Assembly (NCBI GenBank): GCA_905182985.1
Contig: CAJJDN010000113.1
Span: 94,326 to 158,325 of the forward strand
Source: Paramecium sonneborni
Lineage: Eukaryota; Ciliophora; Oligohymenophorea; Peniculida; Parameciidae
Length of the DNA: 64,000 nt
Direction of reading: 5' to 3'
Part shown: piece by piece, positions 49,620 through 60,500 of the stretch
Layout of the letters: the number at the start of each line of letters is the position of its first letter
Numbering within the stretch: position 1 is the stretch's first letter
Program-made: the position numbers and the translations under genes
Notes under the pieces: model-generated
Told to the model about the DNA's origin: nothing
Database searches by the model: none
Seen by the model: the letters and a program-made list of their open reading frames with translations, nothing else

Positions 49620-50113
49620 TAATTAAAATAATTTATATATTATCAAAAATTTTTCTAAAATTATAATTATAATCATAACTTGTCTGCTTAAAGTTTCTAT
49701 ATAAAAGAATAAATCTTGTTATGATGAATCTATAAGTTGTGTTAAAGAAAAACATTTGTTTTATAATTTTCAAAACCTTCTAGTAAAACTAGGATAGACT
49801 CATTATTGAATCTATTTATTATTTTATATTTCTTATGTAAAAATTTATTAAATATTCTTTATGTGGCATTACGGCATTAGCTTCTTTGAGTTATCTATAT
49901 ACATTATAAGAATAGAATAGACCAATTAGCTTAAAGATTGCACAAAAATTAAAAAGTTTGTTTGAGAAAATTGATTCTCATTTTTATGAGAAATCTGCAT
50001 AAGAAGTATTATTAATCATTTATCTAAGATGACATAACTTATTAGAAATAATGAAGAATTTGTGAGAATCATTTTTGAAGTAGCAAAGGATTTCTTTGAT
50101 TTAAAAACATTAA
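49620..50113. other. intergenic or decayed sequence
   Basis: Two plus-strand frames are open in pieces ('IAQKLKSLFEKIDSHFYEKS', 'EEFVRIIFEVAKDFFDLKTL') with TGA interruptions just upstream of the next gene. They may be a relic or unresolved 5' exons; not assigned. Confidence 0.35.
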
Positions 50114-52494
50114 ATGAGGAAATATCGTAAATTAATTTTATTCGATAATTATCCACCATAAATTAATAAACAAATTAATTATTAGAAATAAGGCTAGTTG
50201 CTTAATATATTTCAAAGTAATAGAATAATTTAATATAATAGAAATTCTTTGAGATTAGTATAAGAATAGATAATATAAAAATTAGCAACTTAGAGAGTGA
50301 CAATAATATAAGCAGATATGTAATTTGGAGAAAGCACAGAAAATTTTAAAAAATTTATTAAATGTTCATTTCTTTCATTAATAAATAAGGTGGAAAATGT
50401 ATTATAAGATTTATCAAGTGCTTAGCGAATAGTTTCAGTTAACTTTTATTTAATGTGTCTATTAGATTATTTTAATTAAATACTAACTATATATCCAAAT
50501 TTAAGAAATTTATTTGCAATAGTAATGCTTGAGAAAATAGGAATAAATTAATTTTCTTTTGAATTTTATCATGAATGCAAAGATCTTTATTATTCAAAAG
50601 CAGCTAAAAATTGTTAAAGCCTATAAAGTTGTGATTGTTGTATATTTGATTTATTAAGCAGATATATTTCAATATTTTAATCTCCAGCTTAATAAAAATT
50701 GTTTGATTTTATTAAATGTAATTAATTATTTTAGACTCGTGAACATTTATTAGAAATGGGAAAGATATTATTTAAAAATATTTTCTATTTAGGAGGGTAG
50801 TTAAGTGAAGATACTCTTCATTATATTGATACTTTTTCACCATTACAAATTTTATTAATTGAAGCAACATCAAATTCAAGTATTTAGGAAGCATTGATAA
50901 AATCAGAAGAATTTGGAATTAATATTTAATATCTTGAAAAAGTAATTAATACTCATGAAAGTCCATTTTTAAATAGATTATTAGCAAGTTTGATTGATGT
51001 TTATGCAATTGCATATCCACTTTTTTATAATATAGATGCATTAAAATAAATTATTAGTGATGAAGAGAAAATAAAATCAATTTTAAGTACATTTTTTGGA
51101 GTGTTATTAAATTTAGAGAGTAGAGATACTTATGATTCTAATAAATGTATTAACATATTAATATTAAATTAGAAAATGAAATTAGTATTTTAGATTGGTT
51201 TGCTATGAATATGGGAACAATATTTACTCAATAATTATTGGGAAATATTTCAGTTGAATTTATTTAATAATTATTAAAACTCTAACCAATTTAAAAAGAG
51301 ATCTTATTTACATATATGTATTGTTTAAGAGTCTCACAAAATAATAGAATTAAGGATAGATAATAAAGAAAGAAAAATGTTGATATTAATTCGTTTATAA
51401 CTAAATTAATAAGTTTAGTTGTAATTACATTATTAAAGGATGATTTTAGTAATTAAAATATGGATTTAATTATAAATAATCTTGGTTTTGTTGATGAAGA
51501 TGAAAGATCAAATATATTCCTAAATATTTTAAGAATTCAATTTGAAATTCCTTCTATGAATCTAAATTATCTCAAATATGTATCTACTAAGTGTTAATAG
51601 TTATCTTAAGAAACTTATCATTCTTTTAGTGGATTTTATCATAATATTATGAATCCTACTACACTTTCACTTGATTAATATATGATTTCTATGCAATTAG
51701 GAATCATTTATGGTAAAGTTGACTCATTTTTAGCTTAAATTGGATAAAGTTTCTTAAGAGATCTTTAATAATATGAATAATATAAAGATTTTCTATAGAG
51801 AGATGTAAAAATACATATATTTATTTTTTAGCTTATTCTTATAGTTGATTTAATGGAAAATCCTTATTATTTTGCTAATGTTCTCGTCAGTAATGGTAAT
51901 TGTCCAGGAAATATTTATAAATAATTGCTAATAAATGTTGCTATAGCCATTTGGTAATTAAATCCTTAAAGCAATTTTTAATAATTGCAATTTTAAATTT
52001 CTTTATTCTTGAAGGTTAATATATTACCTCAATATATAAAAGATTTATTTATTGAAAATTAATAAGGTATAATCAAACTTAAAGAGCAATATGAATAATT
52101 ATGGCCATTTTAGTGTTTATAAAGAGATTTTTCTTCAGTTGAAGTTTATTTAAAATTAGTTGGAGATGAGGTTTTATTCAATGAAGTAAATTTTATCTTA
52201 TTAATTTTATAGTTATTATAAAATTAAAGCAGTTTCGAATACTTAGAAAGAATTCAAGAGGCCTTATTTAAGAGTCCAAATTTCATTTAAATAATTTATT
52301 AATTGTTATTATGTGTCAATAGATTGAATCTAAAGATTTGGATTGGAAAGATATTGTTTTATGCTAAGAAATTTTAAGGTAATAATAAAGAATGTCATAC
52401 ATTATTAAATTCTAAGGAATGTCAATCATTTTTATTAGAAATGCCTGATAATTATAGAAAGTATATGTTATTGGAAAATGTTGTTAATTCATGA
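50114..52494 (+). CDS. large alpha-helical protein, 784 aa, unknown
   Basis: Two exons, 26-nt intron (51147-51172), 785 codons from ATG 50114 (MRKYRKLILFDNYPPQINKQ) to TGA 52492. A Gln/Asn-rich N-terminus of ~75 residues is followed by continuous helices ('IVSVNFYLMCLLDYFNQILT', 'INTHESPFLNRLLASLIDVY', 'VLLNLESRDTYDSNK'). There are no catalytic motifs. The composition and helix rhythm are those of a solenoid scaffold, such as nucleoporin or vesicle-coat subunits, but I cannot place it in a family. The C-terminal Cys-containing segment 'GNNKECHTLLNSKECQSFLL' is distinctive. The next gene, a LIN9 homologue, starts 87 bp later in the same direction. Confidence 0.65.
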
Positions 52495-52581
52495 AATTAT
52501 TTTCTATAAATATGTAATTCAGTTTGAACAATTATAAAGAAAAGAATTTTTATTTTTAATGACATATATATTAATTTTAAT

Positions 52582-54504
52582 ATGAACGAATTCCTTGAAT
52601 AAATAGATATTTCAAAATTAAGAATAGATTTAGGTGATAAATGGAACCAAACTGAATTAGAAGTCTTTCTTAAAAGTATATAGTTATAAATGAAAGAAAT
52701 TTAGTCTTTAGATAGTAAAAATTAGCTGGGGTTGGGAAAATGTAGGAAATATTACAATAACTTGGATATTAAAGAACAATCACAAATTTGTTGTCAATTT
52801 ATAAAAAAGTAAAGAAATCTATAAAATATAGAACAAAAACTTCTTAGAATCAAATCAAAACTGTACAGCACATGATTTGTATTTGATTTTATAAGATTAT
52901 TATCAATAAGAAGAAGAATTTGATTATGAGTAAGAGCCAATCAAAAAAATTAAGAAAAATAAGAATTGTAAGATACTCAATTAAAAAATAAGGTCGTAAA
53001 TCAATTCCTTAAAAATTTGATGTCTTAGAAAATGAAATCGATTTAACATATTATTTTAGATATAATCAATGCAATTAGAATGAATGTATAATTAAAGGTA
53101 AAAAAATCAGTTAGAATGTATTGATTTATGTGATATTAAAAAGTTTTGTAAGTGGATTTAACATGAATACTTTTATTCTCATTTAGATTATACATATTTT
53201 AGCTTAAATGAATTTAGACAAATGTTAAATAAAGCTAATATATAATTAGACAAGAAATCTATTTAAGAGTGGAGATTGATTAAATAAGTATATATACAAT
53301 ATAAAAATATAGGCAATAGGATAACCAAGAAGATTTTCAATTTATTTTTTATAATAAGAAATGAGCAAATTAGCAAAATATAGATCAGTGATACGAAATT
53401 ACTTATTTGATTAAAATTATCCAGTTCATAGAGATATAAAAAATTTAGATTTAATACAAGATATTGTTAGATTGAATTCTTTTAATATTGGATAAATTGT
53501 ATATGCTATTCATCCTGAATGTAAACATGTTCATGCAGGTTAAATTTTATCTACTAATTTACCTAATATAACAATCAAATTCTTACAACCTGAATTGGGA
53601 GTTCATAAAATTTTTGATCAGAATATTTAATTGTAAATGTTTATGAATAATATAAAATAAGGGAGGATAGATTTTTAAATAAATAGATGAGTGATGATCG
53701 ATTTAATATGTAATAACAAATGAGTTTGAATCTTTAAAATGAGAATAAAAATACTTTAATATCAAGTATTGTATAAGAATTAGATTATTTTGCTGCTTCC
53801 TTTATGATAAGAATTTTGTAGAGGTATATATTGACATCGATATAATAAGAAAATATGCTCTGGTAGGTTTTTTGAAATAACTAAATTAAAAATTGGTAGA
53901 AGATCCAATTCTAAAGAATGATAAAGAATTTAAGACTCTATATGAATGGACTTTTTAATAGATAAATAATTTTGATTAAGCATCTAAACATGTAATGACT
54001 AAATTTAGAATGAGAGGGTTAAATGCTTATTGTAAATTTTAATTATATTGTTAGAACTCAAATAAGTGAATAATAATCTTGATAAGGTTTTAAGTCTACC
54101 ATTAGCATATATGGAGAGAGAGCTTGATCAAAATAATGTAAAAATTGAAGAAGAGAAGAAAAATAATGAAATTAAATAAATAATTAATAAATAGTAAGAT
54201 GTATGATATATTTTATATATAAAGGAGAAAATAAATTCATAATTAAATTAATAATTAAATAGCAAATTTCAATTTTTAGAGAATGATAACTGTAAAAAGA
54301 TATGTATTATTATTTATAGAATATAAACCATTAATTTCATCATTATTTGGATTAATGTTCAGTTTGAATAATAATTCAGATATAAACATGAATACTAATG
54401 TATATTGGCAAACTCTAAAGTAAAATATCTAAGATTCACATCCTCAATAATTTATAGATATTTAAGAATCGATAGTAAGAATAGTAGGTAATTAAAGTAA
54501 ATGA
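52582..54504 (+). CDS. LIN9: LIN9/Always-early (ALY) homologue, MuvB-complex subunit, 570 aa
   Basis: Nine exons; introns 52704-52725, 52968-52992, 53086-53114, 53288-53312, 53633-53661, 53824-53849, 53992-54014 and 54194-54224 (22-31 nt). The spliced frame is 571 codons. N-terminal SANT-like domain as in plant ALY: 'KWNQTELEVFLKSIQLQMKE...WGWENVG', closing with 'AHDLYLILQDYY'. Then the DIRP domain: 'FCKWIQHEYFYSHLDYTYFS', 'IQEWRLIKQAIGQPRRFS' (family: EWxxIRxxxGKPRRFS). Then the LIN9 tudor-like block 'IGQIVYAIHPECKHVHAGQI...IKFLQPELGVHKIFD'. A helical C-terminus ends 'IQESIVRIVGN'. LIN9 is a core subunit of the DREAM/Myb-MuvB complexes that regulate cell-cycle genes. Seventh intron end (GAG) is the least certain. 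Confidence 0.9.
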
Positions 54505-54534
54505 ATATATATTTTTATATTTGAATTTCAGATT

Positions 54535-55248
54535 TCAAAGTGAGTAACTTAATTTTTAATGCAAATTGGTTTTAATTTTAGATGGCTTAAATATGGTCGA
54601 ACATCTGGTTTTGATTTTCTCTATGTAAGAGGACTTTTAACTATCAATTTATTTGTTATTTATTATTCTTAATCCTTATTGCATTAATGAACAGTAATTA
54701 GATTAAGTTAAAACTATCTATTTCTTTTAACCTGTTATAATGTTTTATTTTAAAGATAGAATCTTAGTTTGTTTTATGAACCTTATTTTTGTTTAATTGG
54801 ACTTATTCTTGTAGGAGTCAAATTATAAACTTAGGAGAGTTAAGTTTCTCCATAGGTATTCATTCTTGAATGATGTCTTTAAAATATTACAGAGGCTCTA
54901 GTAGATTAATTTCTTTAAAAATAAAAGCGTAAATTACATTAATTTCACTGATTAACAAATAGAAGTACTTTTCAAGTAAAGATTATTTTATCTAATGGAT
55001 GCATTATTATTTAATTATTTGAATTAAAAATTGCTAAGTTAACCACATTCACTGCAGCAGCAACTCTTTCTTCTTAACTAAGCTAAAGTCGATGATGGAA
55101 AATAATCTTCATTTTATTTGCAATATTTATTTTTTAAGCTGCTTCTCTTAAATTTATTAAGAGAATAAAGTATTGAATTAGATCCAGTAAGAACTATATG
55201 ATTAAAAGAATATCGAGAACTAGATTGAGTGGTATTTGTTATTTGCAT
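54535..55248 (-). CDS. CxCxxC-motif protein, up to 237 aa (paralogue of 55769-56104)
   Basis: An open frame from ATG 55248 (MQITNTTQSSSRYSFNHIVL). Near residue 65 it has 'LRRKSCCCSECGQLSNFQFK', nearly the same as in the neighbouring gene downstream. The first ~110 residues align loosely with that paralogue. The remaining ~125 residues, down to TGA 54535, are basic and less protein-like, so the true stop or a missed intron may lie earlier. The C-x-C-x2-C cluster after two Arg suggests a small metal-binding or lipid-modified motif. I do not recognise the family. The 3' end lies 30 bp from the convergent LIN9 stop. Confidence 0.5.
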
Positions 55249-55768
55249 AATAATATTAATTTAATTATTACTTTTATGTCAAAAACTACAACATACTGAA
55301 TTTATAAACATGTTATATAATTATAAACTAACTATTATATCAAAAAGAAATTAATAGTGTCAGATTGGACCCACTGTTTATAAGTTTTAATGCTATTTTG
55401 TTCTATGGAGTGTGAGTAATTATTATTTTTGTTAAGGTTTTTAATTTAGTTTTAATGGTTTTAATAATTATGAATCAAGTTTTCTATAATTCATATACGA
55501 TTGTATTAAAGGTAAACTTTTTTAAGATTTTAAATGTTTGGGTGAACAATTGGGAGTGAATTAACTTAGTTAATAAACTTTTATTTATTATGACTATTGT
55601 TTATGGAAATACGAATGTAATTTTGTCATAGAATCTTCAATCCCTCTAAAAGTTAAATGAGTATTATTAGATTCTGTAAGAGCACTCAATTTACTTTCAT
55701 CATAGGTTTTAATTTTTTTAAGTTATTATCTAATCCTTTATACTAATTAAGGTTGAGCGGATTGTCTT
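55249..55768. other. intergenic, nothing recognised
   Basis: About 520 bp between the two paralogous minus-strand genes; presumably the upstream region of the first. A/T-rich, no ORF supported. Continuing the downstream gene through a 14-nt GT-AG stretch would add ~32 residues here, but such an intron is too short. Confidence 0.4.
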
Positions 55769-56104
55769 TCAAATTTAACTAAAAAAATACACTTGTTGAT
55801 TTGAAGCTCTTCTTGTTAATATTGATCTTCTATAAGGTTTAGGTCCTTTAATGTTCATACATTTATATTGAAAAGTTCCCAATTATCCACATTCATTACA
55901 ATGGCAACTTTTTCTCCTTAAAGTTTCCTTGATCGTTTTTTAATGTAAAAGAAATGGTTTTAATTAACTCCTTGACTTTCTTCTTTTTTCTTTAGGAAAT
56001 CCATGATTTATTACATCAGAAAACCTAGAAGTACTATTTACAGGAGAGTTGACTAATGAAACGCTCTCTAATTATTTTACTATTTTTAAGGATAATTAAT
56101 TCAT
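55769..56104 (-). CDS. CxCxxC-motif protein, 111 aa (paralogue of 54535-55248)
   Basis: A single frame of 112 codons. It has a Ser/Asn-rich N-terminus with 'VNSTSRFSDVINH', a basic central part (KEKRRKSRSQLK), then 'LRRKSCHCNECGQLGTFQYK' and a basic C-terminus ('RRSILTRRASNQQVYFF'). The shared core with the neighbour is LRRKSCxCxECGQLxxFQ[FY]K, and weaker similarity extends on both sides ('SSSRYS'/'STSRFS'). The pair looks like a local tandem duplication. Function unknown. The start codon lies in a 22-bp tandem duplication (56091-56134). Confidence 0.6.
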
Positions 56105-56134
56105 TTTAATAAGATAATTAATTCATTTTAATAA
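56091..56134. repeat. 22-bp perfect tandem duplication at a start codon
   Basis: Unit gataattaattcattttaataa-like, two copies (56091-56112, 56113-56134). On the minus strand each unit carries an ATG. Only the proximal one (56104) opens the frame of the CxCxxC gene, since 22 is not a multiple of 3. Confidence 0.85.
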
Positions 56135-56294
56135 AAATATAATTTAAAATATCTTTCTATATTAAAAAGAGAAAAGTAAATTCTAATAAATGTTTAAATG
56201 ATAAATTATCATTATCATTATAGATCAATATAAAATGATAAGAATATTCTTTAACAATTTTATGATTCATAATATATCATATATAAACTTAAAA

Positions 56295-57377
56295 TCATTA
56301 TTAATAGAAATTATGAATATGAGACTCTAATTTTAATTGGATATCTTTTCCACAAGTCAAAAAATCATCTATTTAATCTGATTAATAATTTAAAGCCTTC
56401 ATAAACCCTACAGCAAAAATAAATTTAATAGCTTATATATTATAGGTAGGTCTTCCTACATTATGTTTATCATTTAGAGGATCTTATATAAAAAGTGTAG
56501 GAATTTAATTTACAGCATTTTATGGATTAAAATATATAGGATAAGCTGATATCTATTAATCAGGTGGAAAAACATAAATGGTTTTAGCAATATAGTCTAT
56601 TTCACATCCAAATAAATATAAAAATTCAATTAAACATTATGCTAAAGATAGTTATTGTCCAATACGAGATTATAAAAAAGAAATAATCATTAAATTTAAA
56701 CCATAACTACTTAATCCTCCTTGATATGGATCTAAAAGAGAGGATTAAAATAAAAATTATTTTAAGACCATAGTTAATGGTCTCAATTCTGGTAAATAAT
56801 TTAGATATTATTTAATTAATGTAACGCATTAAATACCATTGTGTCTAGGTTCTTAAAAAGAAATATCAATTTTTTTATTAAAGTGATAGTTAATAGATTT
56901 TAATTTGAGAACAGGAATTGCAGTAAATAGAATACATTTTGTTTCTTCAATAAATTTTGATTTTGAAAATTCAATTTCCAATTTCTTCATTTGATCAACA
57001 ATATACATTTATTGAGTAGTCATAATTACAATATCTATATCACTACTAGGTAATGAAAGTTGTGTTGCAAATGATCCATATACATATGCTTCTTAATTTA
57101 ATACTCGTTTGACAGTGGCTTTAATCTTATTGATTAATTCTTCAAGATTTAATTAATGTTATTAATTATATTGATCAACTTATTGAATGTATTAATTAAT
57201 GCTTTGATTGAGTAGAGTAAGTGAATTTTGTTTTGGTAAAATTTATAGTATTTGATCTGTTTAGATTTGCATTTCTACTTTTTATTCTTTGGTAATAATG
57301 TTGAGTAGACGTAGACGTTGTTTATTTGATTTAGTAATGGCATCAAGATCAGAGAGATCAGCAATGGTATGAAACAT
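56295..57377 (-). CDS. non-canonical poly(A) polymerase-type nucleotidyltransferase (Trf4/PAPD family), 360 aa
   Basis: A single exon of 361 codons. Nucleotidyltransferase core: 'VYGSFATQLSLPSSDIDIVI' gives the G-S-x(6-8)-L-P-x-S-D-x-D signature with two catalytic Asp; the third Asp is in 'KIDISFQEPRHNG'. The central poly(A)-polymerase domain and nucleotide-recognition block are in 'YQGGLSSYGLNLMIISFLQS' and 'PQDPLNDKHNVGRPTYN'-like sequence ('QDPLNDKHNVGRPTYNIQAI'). The protein is shorter than its divergently transcribed paralogue and lacks that gene's N-terminal extension. Enzymes of this family add A (or U) tails to RNAs for nuclear surveillance or turnover. The start codons of the two paralogues are 55 bp apart. 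Confidence 0.9.
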
Positions 57378-57432
57378 TTTGGACATTTGATATAAATAAA
57401 AAAAGTATTTATAAATATTCGTTTTTGTTTGG
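57378..57432. promoter_or_regulatory. 55-bp shared 5' region of two divergent nucleotidyltransferase genes
   Basis: This is the whole distance between the two start codons (57377 minus, 57433 plus). Both core promoters must be here or overlap the coding regions. No motif recognised. If the plus-strand gene starts at the later in-frame ATG (57475 or 57490) the region is 97-112 bp. Confidence 0.5.
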
Positions 57433-59261
57433 ATGAATTAAGAAGTTTTGAAATAGATTAGATAGCATTTTCCAATGATAGATAACATAATGTTTAGAAA
57501 TATTCTGTCTTAATAGAAAGATTAGAATCTATTGATAACATTAGTATATATATTAAAGAGAGTGAGAGAAATAGTTGGTCATATGGAAGAGATTACAAAG
57601 TTTGCATTATCATTATGGGAGAAAGAAGAGATCTAAATATCAAAAGAATGTAAAATTAAACAATTATCGAAATTTAGTACATGATGAAATAATATTGAAT
57701 TTGGTTGAATCTAAATTTTACTATTAGGCTCTTTTGGCAAATAAGAATAGCCAATTTTTGAGTAATATTGGAGTTAACATTAGATAAGAACAAGATTTAT
57801 AGTGAGGTATAGGAATTATCAGAATAGAGTAAAAGAGTGAATGATATACTGATTCAAAACTTTAATTCATAGAGACCATATCAATTATTTATAGAAGAAT
57901 AATAAGAATTACAATCAAAGAAAACAGCATAGACACCTAAGATACCATAATTATAAAAAGGATAGAAATTATGTTCATTAACATTAAACATTTAAGATCG
58001 TGATTAAATAGATAAGTTATACAGAAATAATAAATCATATTTATAATAATTGGGAATTAAGATGGAATATCCAAAAAATACAACAGCTACATAAACTGAA
58101 TAAGTTGATGGATTAATACCTCTTAGTAGCAAAAAAAATAAAAATTAATAAAAAGATTAAAATAAAGAAATGAAATTTTATGAATATTAATTAGAAATAG
58201 GTTAATGTACATAATATTTACCAACTTATGATACAGTTGAATTATTAACTTAAGATATTAAATTATTTGTTTCAGAAATTGATTAATATAATAAAAAAAA
58301 TAGAAATGCATTCTAAAAATTAATTGATGAAATATCTGCTATTGTAAGTACAACTTATGCAGGAGCACAAATTGATGTTTATGGATCATATGCAACAGAA
58401 TTATGTTTGCCACATTCAGATATTGATCTAGTAATTAAAATATCTAATTAACATGAAAAGTTTGTTACTGATATTTTATAAAGAATAGAAATTGAATTAA
58501 AAAAATGTAAATTTATTGAAGAAACAAAATGTGTTACTTAATCAACTACTCCAGTACTTAGAGCTAAATGCAATAAATAATATATGAATAAAAGACTTGA
58601 TATATCTATTTAAGAAACTAAACATAATGGTTTATAATGTGTCTAATTAATTAGAAAATATATTAAGAATTATGAGCCACTCAAACCATTAACACTCATT
58701 ATGAAATAATTTCTTCATAAAAGTGATCTATCTGATACTTATAGTGGTGGATTAAGTTCATATGGATTAATTTTAATGATTGTATCATTTCTATAAAGTT
58801 ATCAAAATTAAGATAAGAATTGGCCTACTATTGGGACTTTATTAATAGAATTCTTGAATGTTTATGGTTGTGAATTAGATTATGCAGGTAAAACTATATG
58901 TCCCGATCAACCTGAAGTTTTTGAATAAGAAACAACAATTATTTTTGATCCTCATAATTTTGCATATTGTCAATAATAAAGTCTTGTTATCATTGATCCA
59001 CTTAATCCATAAAATAATGTTGGACGTCCATCATATAATGTTTCTAAAATCAAAGTATTTTTATTCTTTATATCTTATTAGCTTGCATTTACTGTTGCTT
59101 TTTCTAAATTATTAACCTTTGATTCTACAAATCAATAATATCCACTCAAGTTCTTTTTCAATTCAGCTTAAAATATTCAATGTTCCCTTCACTCTGTCCT
59201 TGTTAATTAATATAAAGCTTATGCTGATCAAATTATGTTTGGAACATCTACACGCTATTGA
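57433..59261 (+). CDS. non-canonical poly(A) polymerase-type nucleotidyltransferase with long N-terminus, 583 aa
   Basis: Four exons, introns 57650-57677 (28 nt), 57762-57783 (22) and 59055-59081 (27); 584 codons. An N-terminal ~220-residue extension is helical then Gln/Lys-rich. The catalytic core is 'VYGSYATELCLPHSDIDLVI' with the Asp pair and 'RLDISIQETKHNGLQC' with the third Asp. Then come 'YSGGLSSYGLILMIVSFLQS' and 'IDPLNPQNNVGRPSYNVSKI', as in PAPD5/Trf4 enzymes. It is clearly paralogous to the divergent gene 56295-57377, with the core colinear. Three in-frame ATGs (57433, 57475, 57490) are possible starts; I take the first. The third intron is 3n long without an in-frame TGA, but the paralogue alignment (SKIK|LAFTVAF against AIKFIFAVGF) supports it. 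Confidence 0.9.
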
Positions 59262-59718
59262 GTATATAAGATAAATCTAATTAAATAATCAATTAATTAG
59301 TTTATTATTTTATTAATATGGATTTAAATTTTATACTTCTTAAATAAAACTATCTACTATAATTAGTAAACTCAAAGAATTCTTCAAACAATCCATGCAT
59401 AAAATATTCTCAGCAATGACATAATCTTTTCCAATAAAATAATTATTTAGTTTAGATCATTTTCTCAGCAAAAAAAAGGCTATGCCTCTTAATCTAATAG
59501 AAATCTATGATGAAAGAAGGATAATTTAATTAAATATAGAATTAAATAATCTAATTAAAAATGAATCCATATTAAATTTAAAAATACTAAAAAAACAGAA
59601 AATTAGGGAACAATTCATTCGATATTTTATCAAGTAGAAATTAAAAAATAAACTTAACTTTTCATCATATGATCTTAAACTGTTTTTTAAATAAAAAAAA
59701 GAAAAAAAAAGATGATGA

Positions 59719-59739
59719 GGGGCTAATCAAATTAACCCC
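59719..59739. other. short G4/C4 inverted repeat
   Basis: GGGG-C-TAA-loop-TTA-A-CCCC: a 4-bp G:C stem, one C/A mismatch, 3 more pairs and a 5-nt loop. It is the most GC-rich spot in an otherwise A/T-rich spacer, after an A-run. The repeat copy lies at 60939-60959. Could be a transcript 3' hairpin or chance. Confidence 0.3.
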
Positions 59740-60175
59740 ATTAATTACATTTAAAAAGTAAAATAAAGAAATTTGTTGGGAAAGCTTAAAATTTTGGATA
59801 ATATTAACCAAATATTTTTAGATGAATCTCTTCCTAAGATGTGTTAAAATATACTAATATGCAAGCTGTAAAATAAATACTTGATCAAAGAGATAAAATT
59901 GATTTAATCTTTGGATGAATAAGATAGGTTTATGATATATTTATTTAATTTTTATAAAATAGATCAATTAATTAAAATATTTTAGAAAGTAGATTTACAA
60001 TTAATATTTAATGTAAGTAGCATAATATTAAATATTTTGATTTTATTATAAGATTAGAACATCAAGATTCAAAGTATTCATAACAAATATTATTATATTA
60101 TTGGTTTTTTGAGAATTAATAAGTGAGATAATCTTAAAGAAATAGATAAATAATAATAATTTACAATTTATAATG

Positions 60176-60499
60176 TCAATTATCATTATTTAATGTGACT
60201 TAGTTATTTATATTTTCTATAGTGGAAATGGTAGAGACTTAAACAACATATTGTTTATTTTTTCTGAAAATTAAATAGATAATAGTAAAGACTATGATAA
60301 CAAATCCAGAGCATAGAGTAGTTAATTCATATCCAATTTATTCAACAAATGCACCACAAATAATGGGACCAAAAATATCCCCTAGAGACCACCCAAATTA
60401 ATATAGATTAGCCCCTATTAAATTTGCTTTGCATATTCCAATCTTATCTATACATGAATCTGTGATATTAGGAATAAATAAGGCACATCCAATACCTAG
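60176..60499 (-). CDS. duplicate partial copy of the MFS transporter 3' end (assembly artefact)
   Basis: Same sequence as 61396-61719 of the complete transporter gene, cut at the N. Not a second gene. Confidence 0.85.
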
Positions 60500-60500
60500 N
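60500..60500. other. single N, contig junction
   Basis: One ambiguous base between two identical 1219-bp segments. Confidence 0.95.

Larger units (their letters stand above)
59281..60499. repeat. first copy of 1219-bp direct repeat (contig-overlap artefact)
   Basis: By eye identical to 60501-61719 (offset 1220), with a single N at 60500 between. Contains mostly intergenic sequence and the 3' end of the transporter gene. Plus-strand frames here (e.g. from 59481, MPLNLIEIYDERRIIQLNIE) are open for ~75 codons but not supported as genes. Confidence 0.9.

Noticed and set aside
59481..59711. Plus-strand ORF MPLNLIEIYDERRI... within the repeated spacer
   Set aside because: Protein-like but short, ends at an A-run, no recognised family and no clear start; kept only as a note.
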